Below are positions 23,097 through 31,111 of a DNA stretch of 35,341 bases, piece after piece. Made by a program: the position numbers and the translations under genes. This DNA is from Deltaproteobacteria bacterium (GTDB taxonomy: Bacteria; Desulfobacterota; Binatia; UBA9968), in NCBI GenBank assembly GCA_016210115.1, contig JACQUW010000354.1:1-35341 (forward strand). Direction: 5' to 3'. Every line of letters starts with the position of its first letter. Within the stretch, counting starts at the first letter, position 1. The notes below the pieces were generated by a model. That model was not told the origin of the DNA. It saw only the letters and a program-made list of their open reading frames with translations, and made no database searches.

Positions 23097-24569
23097 TCAA
23101 ATGGGATAGAGCTGCTGTCCTGGTTTTCGCGCGATATACTGCCCGTTTGGCTCCGGCGCTGCAATCCTGGCCCTGGAAGCGCCTTCCGGCCATTCCATGA
23201 TCACCCGTCCTCGCAGTATCGTCATGATAGGCCAACCCTTGAGATCCCTCCCCTCCCAAATCGACCATCCTGCGGAGCTGTAGATCATGTCTTTGCGGAC
23301 CTTCATCGTCCGATTCAGATCCACAATGACAAAATCCGCATCGGATCCGATCTGAATGGCGCCCTTCTTGGGATAGAGTCCGAAAATCCGGGCCGTGTTT
23401 TCGCAGCAGACTTCGACCAGCTTTTCAAGAGCAATTCGCCCCTTGTGCACACCCTCGGTCAACATTACAGGCAAATACGATTCAACCCGTGAGGGAAATC
23501 CGCTGCTGGTTTCCCAGACATTGCCCTTATCCATCTGTTCTCGCGACAGGCCCCAATCCACGTGATCGGTGCCGATACAATCGAGATATCCTGCCCTCAA
23601 CGCCTCCCACAGGTAGGCCATGGTTTCCTCGTCTCGGAGCGGCACATTGATCTTCCACACGTCGTGAGAGAGAGTGAGATAATGGTGCCCGGTCTGGCTG
23701 TAAATCTTCACCCCTTCCGCCCTGGCCTTTAAGATTTCCTGAATTGATTCCCGCGTGGTCGTGTGCACAATGTAGAGCGGGCAACCGGTGATCCCGGCGT
23801 AGTAGGCGTAAGTTCGAACGTGGCCGGCCTCGCAAAAATGCGGCGAGCGCTCATCCCAGGCCGCCATATCGCTCCTTCCTGCCTGTTTCAAGCGCTCCTC
23901 AAAAATTCGGACGATTTCGTAGTTCTCCGGGTGGATACAGATAAGTCCCGGAGCGCCTATCTCCGCGGCCTTTTCCATGCCCAGATAAATTGTCCCATCG
24001 TCAAACCCGAGCCACCCTCCTCTCTCCCTTCCGGCCCACGCGGTCTGAATTCTCGGTCCTTGCATCATATGGAGATAGTATTTGAAGGAAGTGACGCCGA
24101 ACTCTCTTGCGACCTTCGGAATGTCCAGGGCCTGCTCGTCGGTCGTGATAAATCCCGTGAGAAAAATATCGACGAAGGAACGAGACTCCACAAGCTCGAT
24201 AAACTCAGGCATAACCTGGGAGAAAGGCACGACGTCATCCGGCGTAGGCCGATCGATATAGTTCCTGCGCAGCTTGGGACTCGACTGCATGATTCCCCAT
24301 GTGGTCACCCCGCCGGCGGCAGCCGCTCGGGTCTCGCTGCTCAGACTATCGGTCAATGGCCGATGAGTGCCGAGGTGATTTTCCGGATCTACGATTCCCG
24401 GCAGGACATGCTTGCCCGTGGCATCAATAACCTCCCGGGCAGAGCTCGCGTCCGGCTCTTCTGTGAGGGTCGCAATTTTCCCGTTTTTTACGCCTATCGT
24501 TACTGTTCGCATCCCCGCGCTCGTCACCACCTGCCCGCCTTTGATCAGCAAGTCCAGGTTGGAATCCAT
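23097..24569 (-). CDS. Hydantoinase/dihydropyrimidinase-like amidohydrolase 1 (HxH replaced by ExH)
   Basis: A 490-residue cytosolic protein of the cyclic amidohydrolase group (dihydropyrimidinase, hydantoinase, allantoinase, dihydroorotase). These enzymes open cyclic amide rings with a dinuclear metal centre. Visible elements: the N-terminal composite domain LIKGGQVVTSAG; the metal loop VDPENHLG, where family members have DxHxH; the candidate carboxylated Lys in TSFKYYLH; His in CIHPENYEIV; His in YIVHTTT; and the Asp motif GTDHVDW. A C-terminal WEGRDLKGWPIMTILRGRVI resembles the hydantoinase end. Thus only the first His of HxH is changed (to Glu), and the paralogue at 24730 shows the same change. 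The start ATG 24569 has GGAGAGG-like purines upstream. Altered metal use or a new substrate is possible. Confidence 0.85.
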   Translation of the reverse strand: MDSNLDLLIKGGQVVTSAGMRTVTIGVKNGKIATLTEEPDASSAREVIDATGKHVLPGIVDPENHLGTHRPLTDSLSSETRAAAAGGVTTWGIMQSSPKLRRNYIDRPTPDDVVPFSQVMPEFIELVESRSFVDIFLTGFITTDEQALDIPKVAREFGVTSFKYYLHMMQGPRIQTAWAGRERGGWLGFDDGTIYLGMEKAAEIGAPGLICIHPENYEIVRIFEERLKQAGRSDMAAWDERSPHFCEAGHVRTYAYYAGITGCPLYIVHTTTRESIQEILKARAEGVKIYSQTGHHYLTLSHDVWKINVPLRDEETMAYLWEALRAGYLDCIGTDHVDWGLSREQMDKGNVWETSSGFPSRVESYLPVMLTEGVHKGRIALEKLVEVCCENTARIFGLYPKKGAIQIGSDADFVIVDLNRTMKVRKDMIYSSAGWSIWEGRDLKGWPIMTILRGRVIMEWPEGASRARIAAPEPNGQYIARKPGQQLYPI

Positions 24570-24686
24570 CTAAACCTCTCCTTTCGCTCGAGCGCGCCGG
24601 TAGGCGCAATTCACCAGGAGGCTGCCGAGAATTCTGTTTGCAGGGTGGTCAAAGGAATATCAAACGCGCGGCGCTCGAGTAGAGGA

Positions 24687-24714
24687 GCAGGGGCTCGGCA
24701 TGCCGTGCCCCTGC
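24687..24714. other. Intergenic perfect palindrome between the two hydantoinase-like genes
   Basis: GCAGGGGC (24687-24694) pairs with GCCCCTGC (24707-24714), and CGGCA/TGCCG pair inside, separated by one T-T mismatch. It lies in the only gap above 150 bases inside the tight part of the gene run. There is no T-run on the minus strand, so it is more likely a processing or mRNA-stability hairpin, or a protein-binding site, than a terminator. Confidence 0.5.
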
Positions 24715-24729
24715 CAAGAACCTCGTGCG

Positions 24730-26181
24730 CTACCCGACTGATCGCGGCAAATAACGGCCGAACGGCTTGGCAACGATTTCGGGCCGCTTACCGCCTTGAG
24801 GCCATTCCGCGATCACCTGACCGCGAAGCATGGTCATAACCGGCCAGCCCTTCATCTCTCTCCCCTCCCAGAGGGTCCATCCTGCGGAACTGTGGACCAT
24901 GTCGCTCGTCACCGTGACTTTCCGGTTCAAATCCACTGCGACAAAGTCGGCGTCGGAGCCCGGCGCAATAACGCCTTTTTGGGGATAAACGCCGAAGATG
25001 CGGGCGGGGTTTGCGCAGCAGACTTCGACAAGACGCAACAGCGATATGCGGCCGCGATTCACCCCATCGTTCAGCATGACCGGAAGCGCCGCCTCTCCGC
25101 GAGACGGGAAGCCCGTTCGAGTCGCCCAGACGTCGCCGGAAACTTCCATCTCACGGCGAGACCTGCCCGTATTCGTGTGATCGCTTCCCACGGTATCGAT
25201 GCGGCCATCCGCCAGCGCCTGCCAAAGCACTTCGATCGCCTCGGCGCTTCGAAGCGGCACATTGATACGCCAGGCATCCTCCGTGAGACTGAGATAGTGC
25301 GGGCCGGTCTGCGCGTATATGGTTGCGCCATCCGCTCTCGCGCGCGTGATCTCGTCGATCGTTTCGGGCGTCGTTGTATGCTGGATGTAAAGAGGGCATT
25401 TGAGAATGCGCGCGTAATACGTATATGCGTGGACGTGTCCCGCCTCGCAAAAATGGGGTGATCGCTCATTCCACACCCGATACTCCTTTCGACCGGCTTT
25501 AATGAGCCGCTCCTCGAATATCCGCGCGATCTCCCAATTCTCACAGTGCATACAAACAATTCCCGGCCGGCCCAGTTTGGCCACTGCTTCAAGCCCTAAA
25601 TAGATCGTGCCGTCGTCGAAGCCGAAATAGCCCTGGCTTTTCCGGTTTGGCCAGAAAGTCGCCGTTCTTTCCGGGCTCATCAGGTGAAGCTGATACTTAT
25701 AAGAGGTGATGCCGAAATCCCGGGCCAGTTTTGGAATCTCCAAAGCATGCTCATCTTTGAGGATTTTCGGGGTAAGAAAGAAGTCCACCATCGAGCGCGA
25801 CTCGCCCAAACTCTTGAAGAGATCAAAGACATCCGCGTAGAGCGGCACTTCCTCCTCGGTTTTTTCGGCCTTGTAGGGTTGTCCCATATTTCCGGCCGGC
25901 TGCATGAAGCCCCAGGTCGTGATCCCGTAAGCCGCAGCGCCGCGCGTTTCCGAGTCGAACTCATCGCCAACCCAACGGTGGCTCCCGAAATGGACCTCGG
26001 GATCGACAACGCCGGGAATCAAATAGAGTCCCTTGAGGTCAATGACCTTTCGTGCTTCAGGAGCAATCTCCCCCTCCCCGACGGCCACGACCTTTTCCTT
26101 GCTCACAGCAACAAAACCTTCGACGATCTTTCCCTGTGTGACGATTTTTCCGTTTTTTAGAAGCACATCGACTTGCGGCAT
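24730..26181 (-). CDS. Hydantoinase/dihydropyrimidinase-like amidohydrolase 2 (HxH replaced by ExH)
   Basis: A 483-residue paralogue of the protein at 23097, with the same layout throughout. Motifs: VVDPEVHFGSHRW at the metal loop (again Glu for the first His), TSYKYQLH with the candidate bridging Lys, VCMHCENWEIA, LYIQHTTTPETIDEI, and VGSDHTNTG. Shared long blocks include FDDGTIYLGLEA, ERSPHFCEAGHVHAY and SSAGWTLWEGREMKGWP. The two proteins clearly arose by duplication but have diverged well beyond a recent copy, suggesting distinct substrates or a hetero-oligomer. It is the second gene after the predicted promoter, 53 bases after the binding-protein gene at 26235. A purine-rich AAAGAGAGG precedes ATG 26181. 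Confidence 0.85.
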   Translation of the reverse strand: MPQVDVLLKNGKIVTQGKIVEGFVAVSKEKVVAVGEGEIAPEARKVIDLKGLYLIPGVVDPEVHFGSHRWVGDEFDSETRGAAAYGITTWGFMQPAGNMGQPYKAEKTEEEVPLYADVFDLFKSLGESRSMVDFFLTPKILKDEHALEIPKLARDFGITSYKYQLHLMSPERTATFWPNRKSQGYFGFDDGTIYLGLEAVAKLGRPGIVCMHCENWEIARIFEERLIKAGRKEYRVWNERSPHFCEAGHVHAYTYYARILKCPLYIQHTTTPETIDEITRARADGATIYAQTGPHYLSLTEDAWRINVPLRSAEAIEVLWQALADGRIDTVGSDHTNTGRSRREMEVSGDVWATRTGFPSRGEAALPVMLNDGVNRGRISLLRLVEVCCANPARIFGVYPQKGVIAPGSDADFVAVDLNRKVTVTSDMVHSSAGWTLWEGREMKGWPVMTMLRGQVIAEWPQGGKRPEIVAKPFGRYLPRSVG

Positions 26182-26234
26182 TGGTAAACCTCTCTTTCTG
26201 TAGTAATGAATTTACCGCGCGTAAAGGCATTCGC

Positions 26235-27275
26235 CTATTTTGATGGTTTGGAAATTCTGCTCACGAATCCCTCATCCACGAGTTCCTGAACAATCGAATT
26301 GTCAAACAGTTCTTCGGCCCTCTTTCCGCTCGCCTTATCGAAGGCCAGAGCGGTCTTTACCCCCGCCCCGTCCGTGAAAGGGACGATTGCCGTACTCTTG
26401 GCAAAATAATCGTGCGATTGAGAGAGAACTTCGGGATCATCGATCCTGGTGTATTTGCGCATCACCCCGACCGAGAACTCCTTTTTCTGCACGTAAACAT
26501 GCAACCCCTCTATGAACCCCATTAAGAACCTTTTGACCAGGGGGCGGTTTTTTACAATATACGAACGCCTGGCGCTTATCACTCCGACCGGGTATTTGAT
26601 CCCGACGTCGGCGAGATTGACCAGAACTTTTAGTCCGAGGGCCGTGGCCTTGAACAGCGCCGGTGGCGCAACCAGGGTAGCCGCCACGGCGCCCGTCTGG
26701 ACGGCCAAAATCCGCTGCGCGTCCGGACCGGCCTGGATAAAGGTCATATCCTTGGGGCCCAGTCCGAGTTTTTCAAATGAAAGACGCGCGGCAATTTCCG
26801 TGATTCCTCCGAGGCGGGTAATGGCAATGGTCTTCCCTTTGAGCTCGGCCGCCGAGTGAATGTCCTTTCGAACAACAAAACTGTAAGGAATGAAGTTATA
26901 GGGCGAAGCGATGATAATGATGTCGGTTCCTTGCAAGGCGGCCTGAATGGGCGTCGATCCTGCCGTGTTGGAAAACTGGATCTCGTTGGCGAGCATCGCC
27001 TGCATATTCGTGGAGCCGCCACTGATCAGGACGAGCTCGTCCTTCAATCCCTGCTTTTTGAACAGACCCGCCTCATGCGCGACCCAAAGCGGCACATTCT
27101 GCCCTGAGGTGCCCGAATAACTGATGCGAACTGTTTGCGCAGAAACGACTAGCGGAAGAAGAGTTGCCGTAAGAGCCAGGCATGCAGACCAGAAACCCGG
27201 ATCAGAAAGGGAAAACCGGTGATGACGCCTTAACAAGGGTTGCTCTCGAGAATTGATCGGCTGAGACTTACTCAT
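26235..27275 (-). CDS. NMT1/THI5-like periplasmic binding protein 4
   Basis: The first gene of the long minus-strand run. ATG 27275 (MSKSQPINSREQP) is chosen over the in-frame codon at 27296 because GAGGAGAAAC immediately precedes it. A long positively charged n-region (LLRRHHRF) precedes the hydrophobic core WSACLALTATLLPLVVSA. The mature part shows VRISYSGTSGQNVPLWVAHE, DELVLISGGSTNMQAMLANE, ELKGKTIAITRLGGITEIA and FIQAGPDAQRILAVQTGA, making it a paralogue of the proteins at 19849 and 22066. A predicted sigma-70 promoter lies 77 bases upstream. The ligand is unknown, and no partner transporter is encoded in the run. Confidence 0.85.
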   Translation of the reverse strand: MSKSQPINSREQPLLRRHHRFSLSDPGFWSACLALTATLLPLVVSAQTVRISYSGTSGQNVPLWVAHEAGLFKKQGLKDELVLISGGSTNMQAMLANEIQFSNTAGSTPIQAALQGTDIIIIASPYNFIPYSFVVRKDIHSAAELKGKTIAITRLGGITEIAARLSFEKLGLGPKDMTFIQAGPDAQRILAVQTGAVAATLVAPPALFKATALGLKVLVNLADVGIKYPVGVISARRSYIVKNRPLVKRFLMGFIEGLHVYVQKKEFSVGVMRKYTRIDDPEVLSQSHDYFAKSTAIVPFTDGAGVKTALAFDKASGKRAEELFDNSIVQELVDEGFVSRISKPSK

Positions 27276-27351
27276 GTTTCTCCTCTGCGCCGGCATTTAG
27301 ACTTCGGTTGACCGTTACGATTCTCCACATCTTGATTGGCTGGTGTTCAAC

Positions 27352-27379
27352 CCTATACCCACAATTTTTTTACTGTCAA
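27352..27379 (-). promoter_or_regulatory. Predicted sigma-70-type promoter for the ten-gene run
   Basis: On the minus strand a perfect TTGACA (27379-27374) is followed by a 16-base spacer and TATAGG (27357-27352). It sits in the divergent intergenic space, about 77 bases before ATG 27275, and is the best -35/-10 pair I could find there. No operator symmetry was obvious. Confidence 0.45.
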
Positions 27380-27445
27380 GGCTGGAAACAAACAGGCCGC
27401 CGAACTCTGTTGAAGATTAAGTTCCTTTAACTTAGATTGAACGGT

Positions 27446-28015
27446 ATGGTCGGACTGGATATCGACGGCGTCCTGGCGGATTTTCTTTCCCCGTTTCTGA
27501 GCCTCGTTGAAAAGAAATGCGGCAACGGGGCCATTCCGCCGGATTCGATCACGGATTTCAAATTCCAAGAGCATCCGTTTCTCACTGAAGAGATTGTATG
27601 GAAATGCATGGAAGAAGTCTCTTACCAGCCGGAGTTTTGGCACAATCTCTCCTCTCTTGTAACCCGCCGGGAATGGGAGGCCCTGGAGGAGCTTAACCGC
27701 AAGCGTAAGCTGGTCTTCATTACAAACCGTTATGAGCGGGGAACCTACGATATCCGGCAGGTCACGCGTGACTGGCTTCAAAAGCAGGGCATCACCGCCC
27801 CCCTCGTCCATTTTACTGATGAACGCAAAGGCAAATTGGCGGACCAGCTTGGGGTCTCCGTCTTTATGGACGATCGCCATGAGAACTGCGAGGACGTCGC
27901 TGAAAAAACCCGTGCGGTCGTCTTAATGCCTCATCGGAGCTACAACCAGTCATTCGAACATCCCAGAGTCAAAAGGGTTTGGAATTTTAGCGAGCTTTTC
28001 GGTTATCTCTTCTGA
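27446..28015 (+). CDS. HAD-family 5'(3')-deoxyribonucleotidase-like phosphatase
   Basis: A protein of about 189 residues from ATG 27446, giving the classical HAD start MVGLDIDGVLADF with the nucleophile and acid Asp pair. KLVFITNRYERG supplies the HAD motif II region, and later FTDERKGKLADQLGVSVFMD followed by DRHENC supplies motif III (Lys) and motif IV (Asp pair). Length and layout fit the NT5C/YqfW-type nucleotidases, which dephosphorylate small nucleotides in the cytosol. There is no clear Shine-Dalgarno sequence before ATG 27446; TTG 27437 is an alternative 3 codons earlier. It is transcribed divergently from the binding-protein cluster and converges with the thioesterase gene 17 bases away. 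Confidence 0.75.
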   Translation: MVGLDIDGVLADFLSPFLSLVEKKCGNGAIPPDSITDFKFQEHPFLTEEIVWKCMEEVSYQPEFWHNLSSLVTRREWEALEELNRKRKLVFITNRYERGTYDIRQVTRDWLQKQGITAPLVHFTDERKGKLADQLGVSVFMDDRHENCEDVAEKTRAVVLMPHRSYNQSFEHPRVKRVWNFSELFGYLF

Positions 28016-28032
28016 GCCGGCCCAAGCGTGAC

Positions 28033-28524
28033 TCAGTTCTCGCGCTCAGATGAGGCCACGTCCTCTTCCCGGCGCTCGACGCGAATGCCCAGAACCTCCC
28101 CCACGGCGCAGATCTGATCCCCGGCGCTCAGAGTACAGTTGAGCCAGGCCTTTCTCCCTTCGATCTTCATGATCCTGGCCCGCAGGCGCAGCGGTTTATC
28201 AACAGGCGTGGGCCGAATATAGGAGACGCTCAACTTGGCGGTCACATAAAAAATCCTGGGAGCGCTGCCGATGCTGCGTCCTTCGCTCCTGTAGGCGTGC
28301 GCGATAGCCAGGTTGAGGCTGTGGCAGTCGATAAGGGAAGCGATAATGCCACCGTTAACGATCTCTCTTGAACCGCCGCAGTGATGCGGCTCAGCCTTCC
28401 AGGTGCACACGGCCTCATCGCCGTCCCACGCGCTTTTGATGCGCAGCCCCTTTTCATTATCCGCTCCGCAACCGTGGCAATAGCGAACCGAGCCGAGGTC
28501 TTGAAAAAATGTCTTTTCGCTCAT
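28033..28524 (-). CDS. PaaI-type hotdog-fold thioesterase
   Basis: A 163-residue cytosolic protein of the hotdog acyl-CoA thioesterase superfamily. The segment VNGGIIASLIDCHSLNLAIA is the hallmark 4HBT/PaaI pattern (NGGhhaslhD), with the Asp as likely catalytic residue. KLSVSYIRPTPVDKPLRLRA forms the second conserved strand. An N-terminal CHGCGADNEKGL motif with two cysteines, as found in a subgroup of these enzymes, precedes the domain. Its ATG overlaps the TGA of the pterin dehydratase gene by four bases (ATGA), indicating translational coupling. The acyl substrate is unknown. Confidence 0.8.
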   Translation of the reverse strand: MSEKTFFQDLGSVRYCHGCGADNEKGLRIKSAWDGDEAVCTWKAEPHHCGGSREIVNGGIIASLIDCHSLNLAIAHAYRSEGRSIGSAPRIFYVTAKLSVSYIRPTPVDKPLRLRARIMKIEGRKAWLNCTLSAGDQICAVGEVLGIRVERREEDVASSEREN

Positions 28525-28856
28525 CCGCCGAACAGGGCATCCGCTTTCGCGGCGAAAATAAAATCACTCTCGGTCAGCCCGTCAATCTTGTGTGTCCAGA
28601 GCGTGACTTTGACCTTGCCCCAGGCGAGGTAAATATCAGGATGATGGCCCTGGGCTTCCGCCAACTCTCCAACGCGATTTGTGAAATCGAGCGCTTCCCG
28701 AAAATTTTTGAAGCGGTATTCTTTTTCCAGATGATGCTCGTCCACAATCCGCCAGCCGCCTCCGAGCTTTTCCAGCAAGATTTTGAGATCGTTCCCCTTC
28801 AACGGAGGTATTCCTCCTTTGCAGGGCACGCATTCTTTCGCAGCCAGCTCGCTCAT
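28521..28856 (-). CDS. phhB: Pterin-4a-carbinolamine dehydratase
   Basis: A 111-residue protein of the PCD/DCoH family, which dehydrates 4a-hydroxytetrahydropterin to recycle the cofactor of aromatic amino-acid hydroxylases. The active-site signature is visible: EAQGHHPDIYLAWGKVKVTL followed by WTH, with the His pair, the Asp-Ile-Tyr strand and downstream Trp/His. The N-terminus has two cysteines (KECVPCKGG), common in bacterial members. Overlap with the thioesterase gene and the 9-base gap to msrB point to an operon. No phenylalanine hydroxylase gene is in the window, so the physiological partner is not seen. Confidence 0.9.
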   Translation of the reverse strand: MSELAAKECVPCKGGIPPLKGNDLKILLEKLGGGWRIVDEHHLEKEYRFKNFREALDFTNRVGELAEAQGHHPDIYLAWGKVKVTLWTHKIDGLTESDFIFAAKADALFGG

Positions 28857-28865
28857 GTGTGCCTC

Positions 28866-29270
28866 CTACTGTTCCGGCTTGACCAGCTTGAGTGATACGG
28901 AATTGATGCAGTAACGGAGGTCCGTCGGCGGAGGACCGTCATCGAAAAGGTGACCCAGGTGGGCATCGCACCGGCTGCAAAGGACCTCGGTTCTGCGCAT
29001 GAATAGGTTGTTATCCTCCTCAGTTTTCACGTTTTCTGCCGCGATCGGCGCCCAGAAGCTGGGCCAGCCGGTCCCCGAATCATATTTTGTATCCGAGCTG
29101 AAAAGCTCGTTGCCGCAGCACACGCACTGGTAAATTCCTTTTTCCTTACTGTTCCAGTACTTTCCCGTAAACGCGGTTTCCGTGCCCTTTTTTCGACAGA
29201 CATGATACTGCTCCGGCGTGAGCTGCGCCTTCCATTCCTGATCGGTTTTGACTACCTTTTTATCGGTCAT
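28866..29270 (-). CDS. msrB: Peptide-methionine (R)-S-oxide reductase
   Basis: A 134-residue MsrB, which reduces the R epimer of methionine sulfoxide in proteins using a catalytic cysteine and thioredoxin. Family features: two zinc-binding CxxC pairs (CVCCGNELF and [10 protein letters not shown]), the substrate segment [12 protein letters not shown], and the catalytic Cys in RYCINSVSL. The length is typical for a stand-alone cytosolic MsrB, and there is no signal peptide. It is probably the first gene of a small stress-related operon with phhB and the thioesterase. Confidence 0.95.
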   Translation of the reverse strand: MTDKKVVKTDQEWKAQLTPEQYHVCRKKGTETAFTGKYWNSKEKGIYQCVCCGNELFSSDTKYDSGTGWPSFWAPIAAENVKTEEDNNLFMRRTEVLCSRCDAHLGHLFDDGPPPTDLRYCINSVSLKLVKPEQ

Positions 29271-29315
29271 TCTTCTTCCTTCCTGTTTACGTCCTTGCGC
29301 CCTACCTGCTACCCA

Positions 29316-29383
29316 TCATTTGCCATTCGCTGGTCGCGATTTGCCATCGGCCATTTGCCATTCGCCATTTGCCATTTGCCACC
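29316..29383. repeat. Low-complexity ATTTGCCAT repeat tract
   Basis: Between msrB and yajQ, the words ATTTGCCAT, GCCATTCGC and ATTTGCC recur in irregular tandem: five TTTGCCA units lie within 70 bases, spaced 7 to 24 bases apart. It is too irregular for a CRISPR and has no coding potential. Similar TTTGCC-rich tracts occur between genes in several environmental genomes and probably arise by slippage. Confidence 0.7.
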
Positions 29384-29391
29384 TGTCAGTC

Positions 29392-29883
29392 TTATCTGAT
29401 CATATTGACGAACTGGAGCGGTATCTCGATTTTCGCATTCCGCACCGTCTGGATGACTGTTTGAAGGTCATCGATCTGCTTCGCCGAAACCCGAATCTGG
29501 TTCTCCTGGATCGCTGCTTGGACCTTGAGTTTTTGGGCTTTGATCATCTTGACGATTTCCCGGGCTGTATCGGCGTCGACCCCCTCGCGGATAGCGATCT
29601 CCCTCTGGACCATTCCGCGGGAGGCCATCTGGATATCTTTGGCCTGGAGGCATTTCACATCGACCTTGCGCCTGACGAGATTCTCAACGAGCGTGTCCTG
29701 GACGGCTTTCATCTTCATCTCATCCTCGGTCACCATCTTGATCTTCTTTTCTTTCTTATCCAGCTCGATCTCTGTCTTGGACTGGCGAAAGTCGAAGCGC
29801 GAAAGAATCGCCTTTCTCGTCATGTTGATCGCGTTATCGACTTCTTGCATATCCACTCGGCTGACAATGTCAAACGAAGCCAT
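29392..29883 (-). CDS. yajQ: YajQ-family nucleotide-binding protein
   Basis: A protein of about 163 residues that matches YajQ (DUF520) from end to end. It opens with MASFDIVSRVDMQEVDNAIN, then RFDFRQSKTEIELDKKEK, VKCLQAKDIQMASRGMVQRE, and the conserved RVSAKQIDDLQTVIQTVR near the C-terminus. Some homologues bind cyclic di-GMP and act with transcription regulators. Given the MshEN domain at 13592, a cyclic di-GMP link is possible, though the two loci are far apart. ATG 29883 is preferred to the one at 29889 because AAAGGA is 7 bases from the former and too close to the latter. Confidence 0.93.
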   Translation of the reverse strand: MASFDIVSRVDMQEVDNAINMTRKAILSRFDFRQSKTEIELDKKEKKIKMVTEDEMKMKAVQDTLVENLVRRKVDVKCLQAKDIQMASRGMVQREIAIREGVDADTAREIVKMIKAQKLKVQAAIQENQIRVSAKQIDDLQTVIQTVRNAKIEIPLQFVNMIR

Positions 29884-29938
29884 GGCCATTTCCTTTCAAC
29901 GGAATTTTGCGTTGTTGTCCATTCCGGCAGGGACGTCT

Positions 29939-30709
29939 TTACTCGCTGAAAAACCAGCGCCGTTTGGAGCGTGAAGAGTAGGAAAGGCCGAAACGTCCAA
30001 GGGCGACTCTCGTTATGTTGTCAACCGCCTCACGCGGCGAGTCCGTCACGACAATACGCTTCACATCGTCCGCGTCCACGGTGCCCGCCGCTACGAGCCG
30101 GTTCTGTATAAACTCGAGCAAAGGGCGCCAGAATTCAGTTCCCATGAGGACCAGTGGAAATTCCTCTATCTTGCCCGTCTGGATCAACGTCGCGGTCTCA
30201 AAGATCTCGTCCAGGGTTCCGAAACCTCCCGGCAAGGCAACGAACGCGTAGGAGTATTTAACCAGCATGACCTTTCGGACAAAGAAGTGGCGGAAGGTGA
30301 TCCAGCGGTCCAAATAGGGATTCGGCTTCTGCTCCTGGGGCAGGTTAATGTTGCACCCTATGGATCGCCCGCCCACATCCTTCGCGCCCCGGTTCACCGC
30401 TTCCATAATCCCGGGGCCCCCTCCCGTCATTACGGTGAACCCTGCGGTAGCAAGCTCAGTCCCAAGCTGGCGAGCAAGCTCATAATAGGGATGGCCCTCC
30501 TCAAAACGTGCCGAGCCAAAAATGGTCACGCAGGGTCCGACGAAATGCAAAGCCCGAAATCCGTACAGAAATTCAAAGAAGATCTGAATTGTCCGCGCCA
30601 GCTCAAAACCCCTTCGCTGCGGGCCCTGGAGAAAACGTACCTCCTCACGCTCAGACGCCCCTCTCACGAAACGCGACGGAGCTGCTGCTACTTCTTCATC
30701 CGGTGGCAT
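29939..30709 (-). CDS. LOG-family (Rossmann) nucleotide phosphoribohydrolase-like protein
   Basis: A protein of about 256 residues of the LOG/TIGR00730 family, historically called lysine decarboxylase-like. Diagnostic motifs: VTIFGSARF, MTGGGPGIMEAVNRGAKD, and the catalytic PGGFGTLDEIFETATLIQTG. Characterised members cleave cytokinin or other nucleoside 5'-monophosphates to the base and ribose 5-phosphate. An N-terminal extension (RTIQIFFEFLYGFRALHFVG) before the core is typical of the longer bacterial subgroup. ATG 30709 is chosen although no ribosome binding site is clear. The in-frame TTG 30742 would overlap the preceding gene. The actual substrate is unknown. Confidence 0.85.
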   Translation of the reverse strand: MPPDEEVAAAPSRFVRGASEREEVRFLQGPQRRGFELARTIQIFFEFLYGFRALHFVGPCVTIFGSARFEEGHPYYELARQLGTELATAGFTVMTGGGPGIMEAVNRGAKDVGGRSIGCNINLPQEQKPNPYLDRWITFRHFFVRKVMLVKYSYAFVALPGGFGTLDEIFETATLIQTGKIEEFPLVLMGTEFWRPLLEFIQNRLVAAGTVDADDVKRIVVTDSPREAVDNITRVALGRFGLSYSSRSKRRWFFSE

Positions 30710-30719
30710 AAAACCGGGT

Positions 30720-30935
30720 CTAGCTGGAAAAGAGGCGGGCAAACGTTTCTATTACAAGGCCGATCAGAATCAACGAGATCCCTTTGATGAAGGCGCCCAC
30801 GGCCGGGTTCTGCTTGTCTGAGGTAACCGGAAACTTTTCTTGCCTGCTTTTTTCTTGGTTCAGCAGGTGCATGGAGGCTTTTAGCCAGATGGCGCCGATT
30901 AGACCCACAATGAAGCCCGCCAGCTCGATGCCCAT
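30720..30935 (-). CDS. Small two-helix membrane protein
   Basis: A 71-residue protein with two hydrophobic segments: ELAGFIVGLIGAIWL near residues 4-18, and AVGAFIKGISLILIGLVIET near 45-64. A charged loop (NQEKSRQEKF) joins them, consistent with a small inner-membrane hairpin. ATG 30935 follows AGGAGT at a suitable distance. It lies 10 bases upstream of the LOG-family gene on the same strand, so the two are probably cotranscribed. I recognise no family. Confidence 0.6.
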   Translation of the reverse strand: MGIELAGFIVGLIGAIWLKASMHLLNQEKSRQEKFPVTSDKQNPAVGAFIKGISLILIGLVIETFARLFSS

Positions 30936-31111
30936 TTTTCTAACTCCTGGTTAGGTGATTGCCTCCTCACCCAGATTTCAACTCACAACACATCTTAGCA
31001 AATGCGAAAGTATGAGCCAACACACGTGACTGGAACATGGATGGACAGAGCGGACTCGCGAGGTGCACGAGGTTTTCAGCCTTTTTTTGGGCTGTCTTTT
31101 CATCCTTCGCG

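Noticed and set aside
23763..24839. A 358-codon plus-strand open frame opposite the hydantoinase-like genes
   Set aside because: It is antisense to strongly conserved enzyme motifs and has no ribosome binding site or domain.
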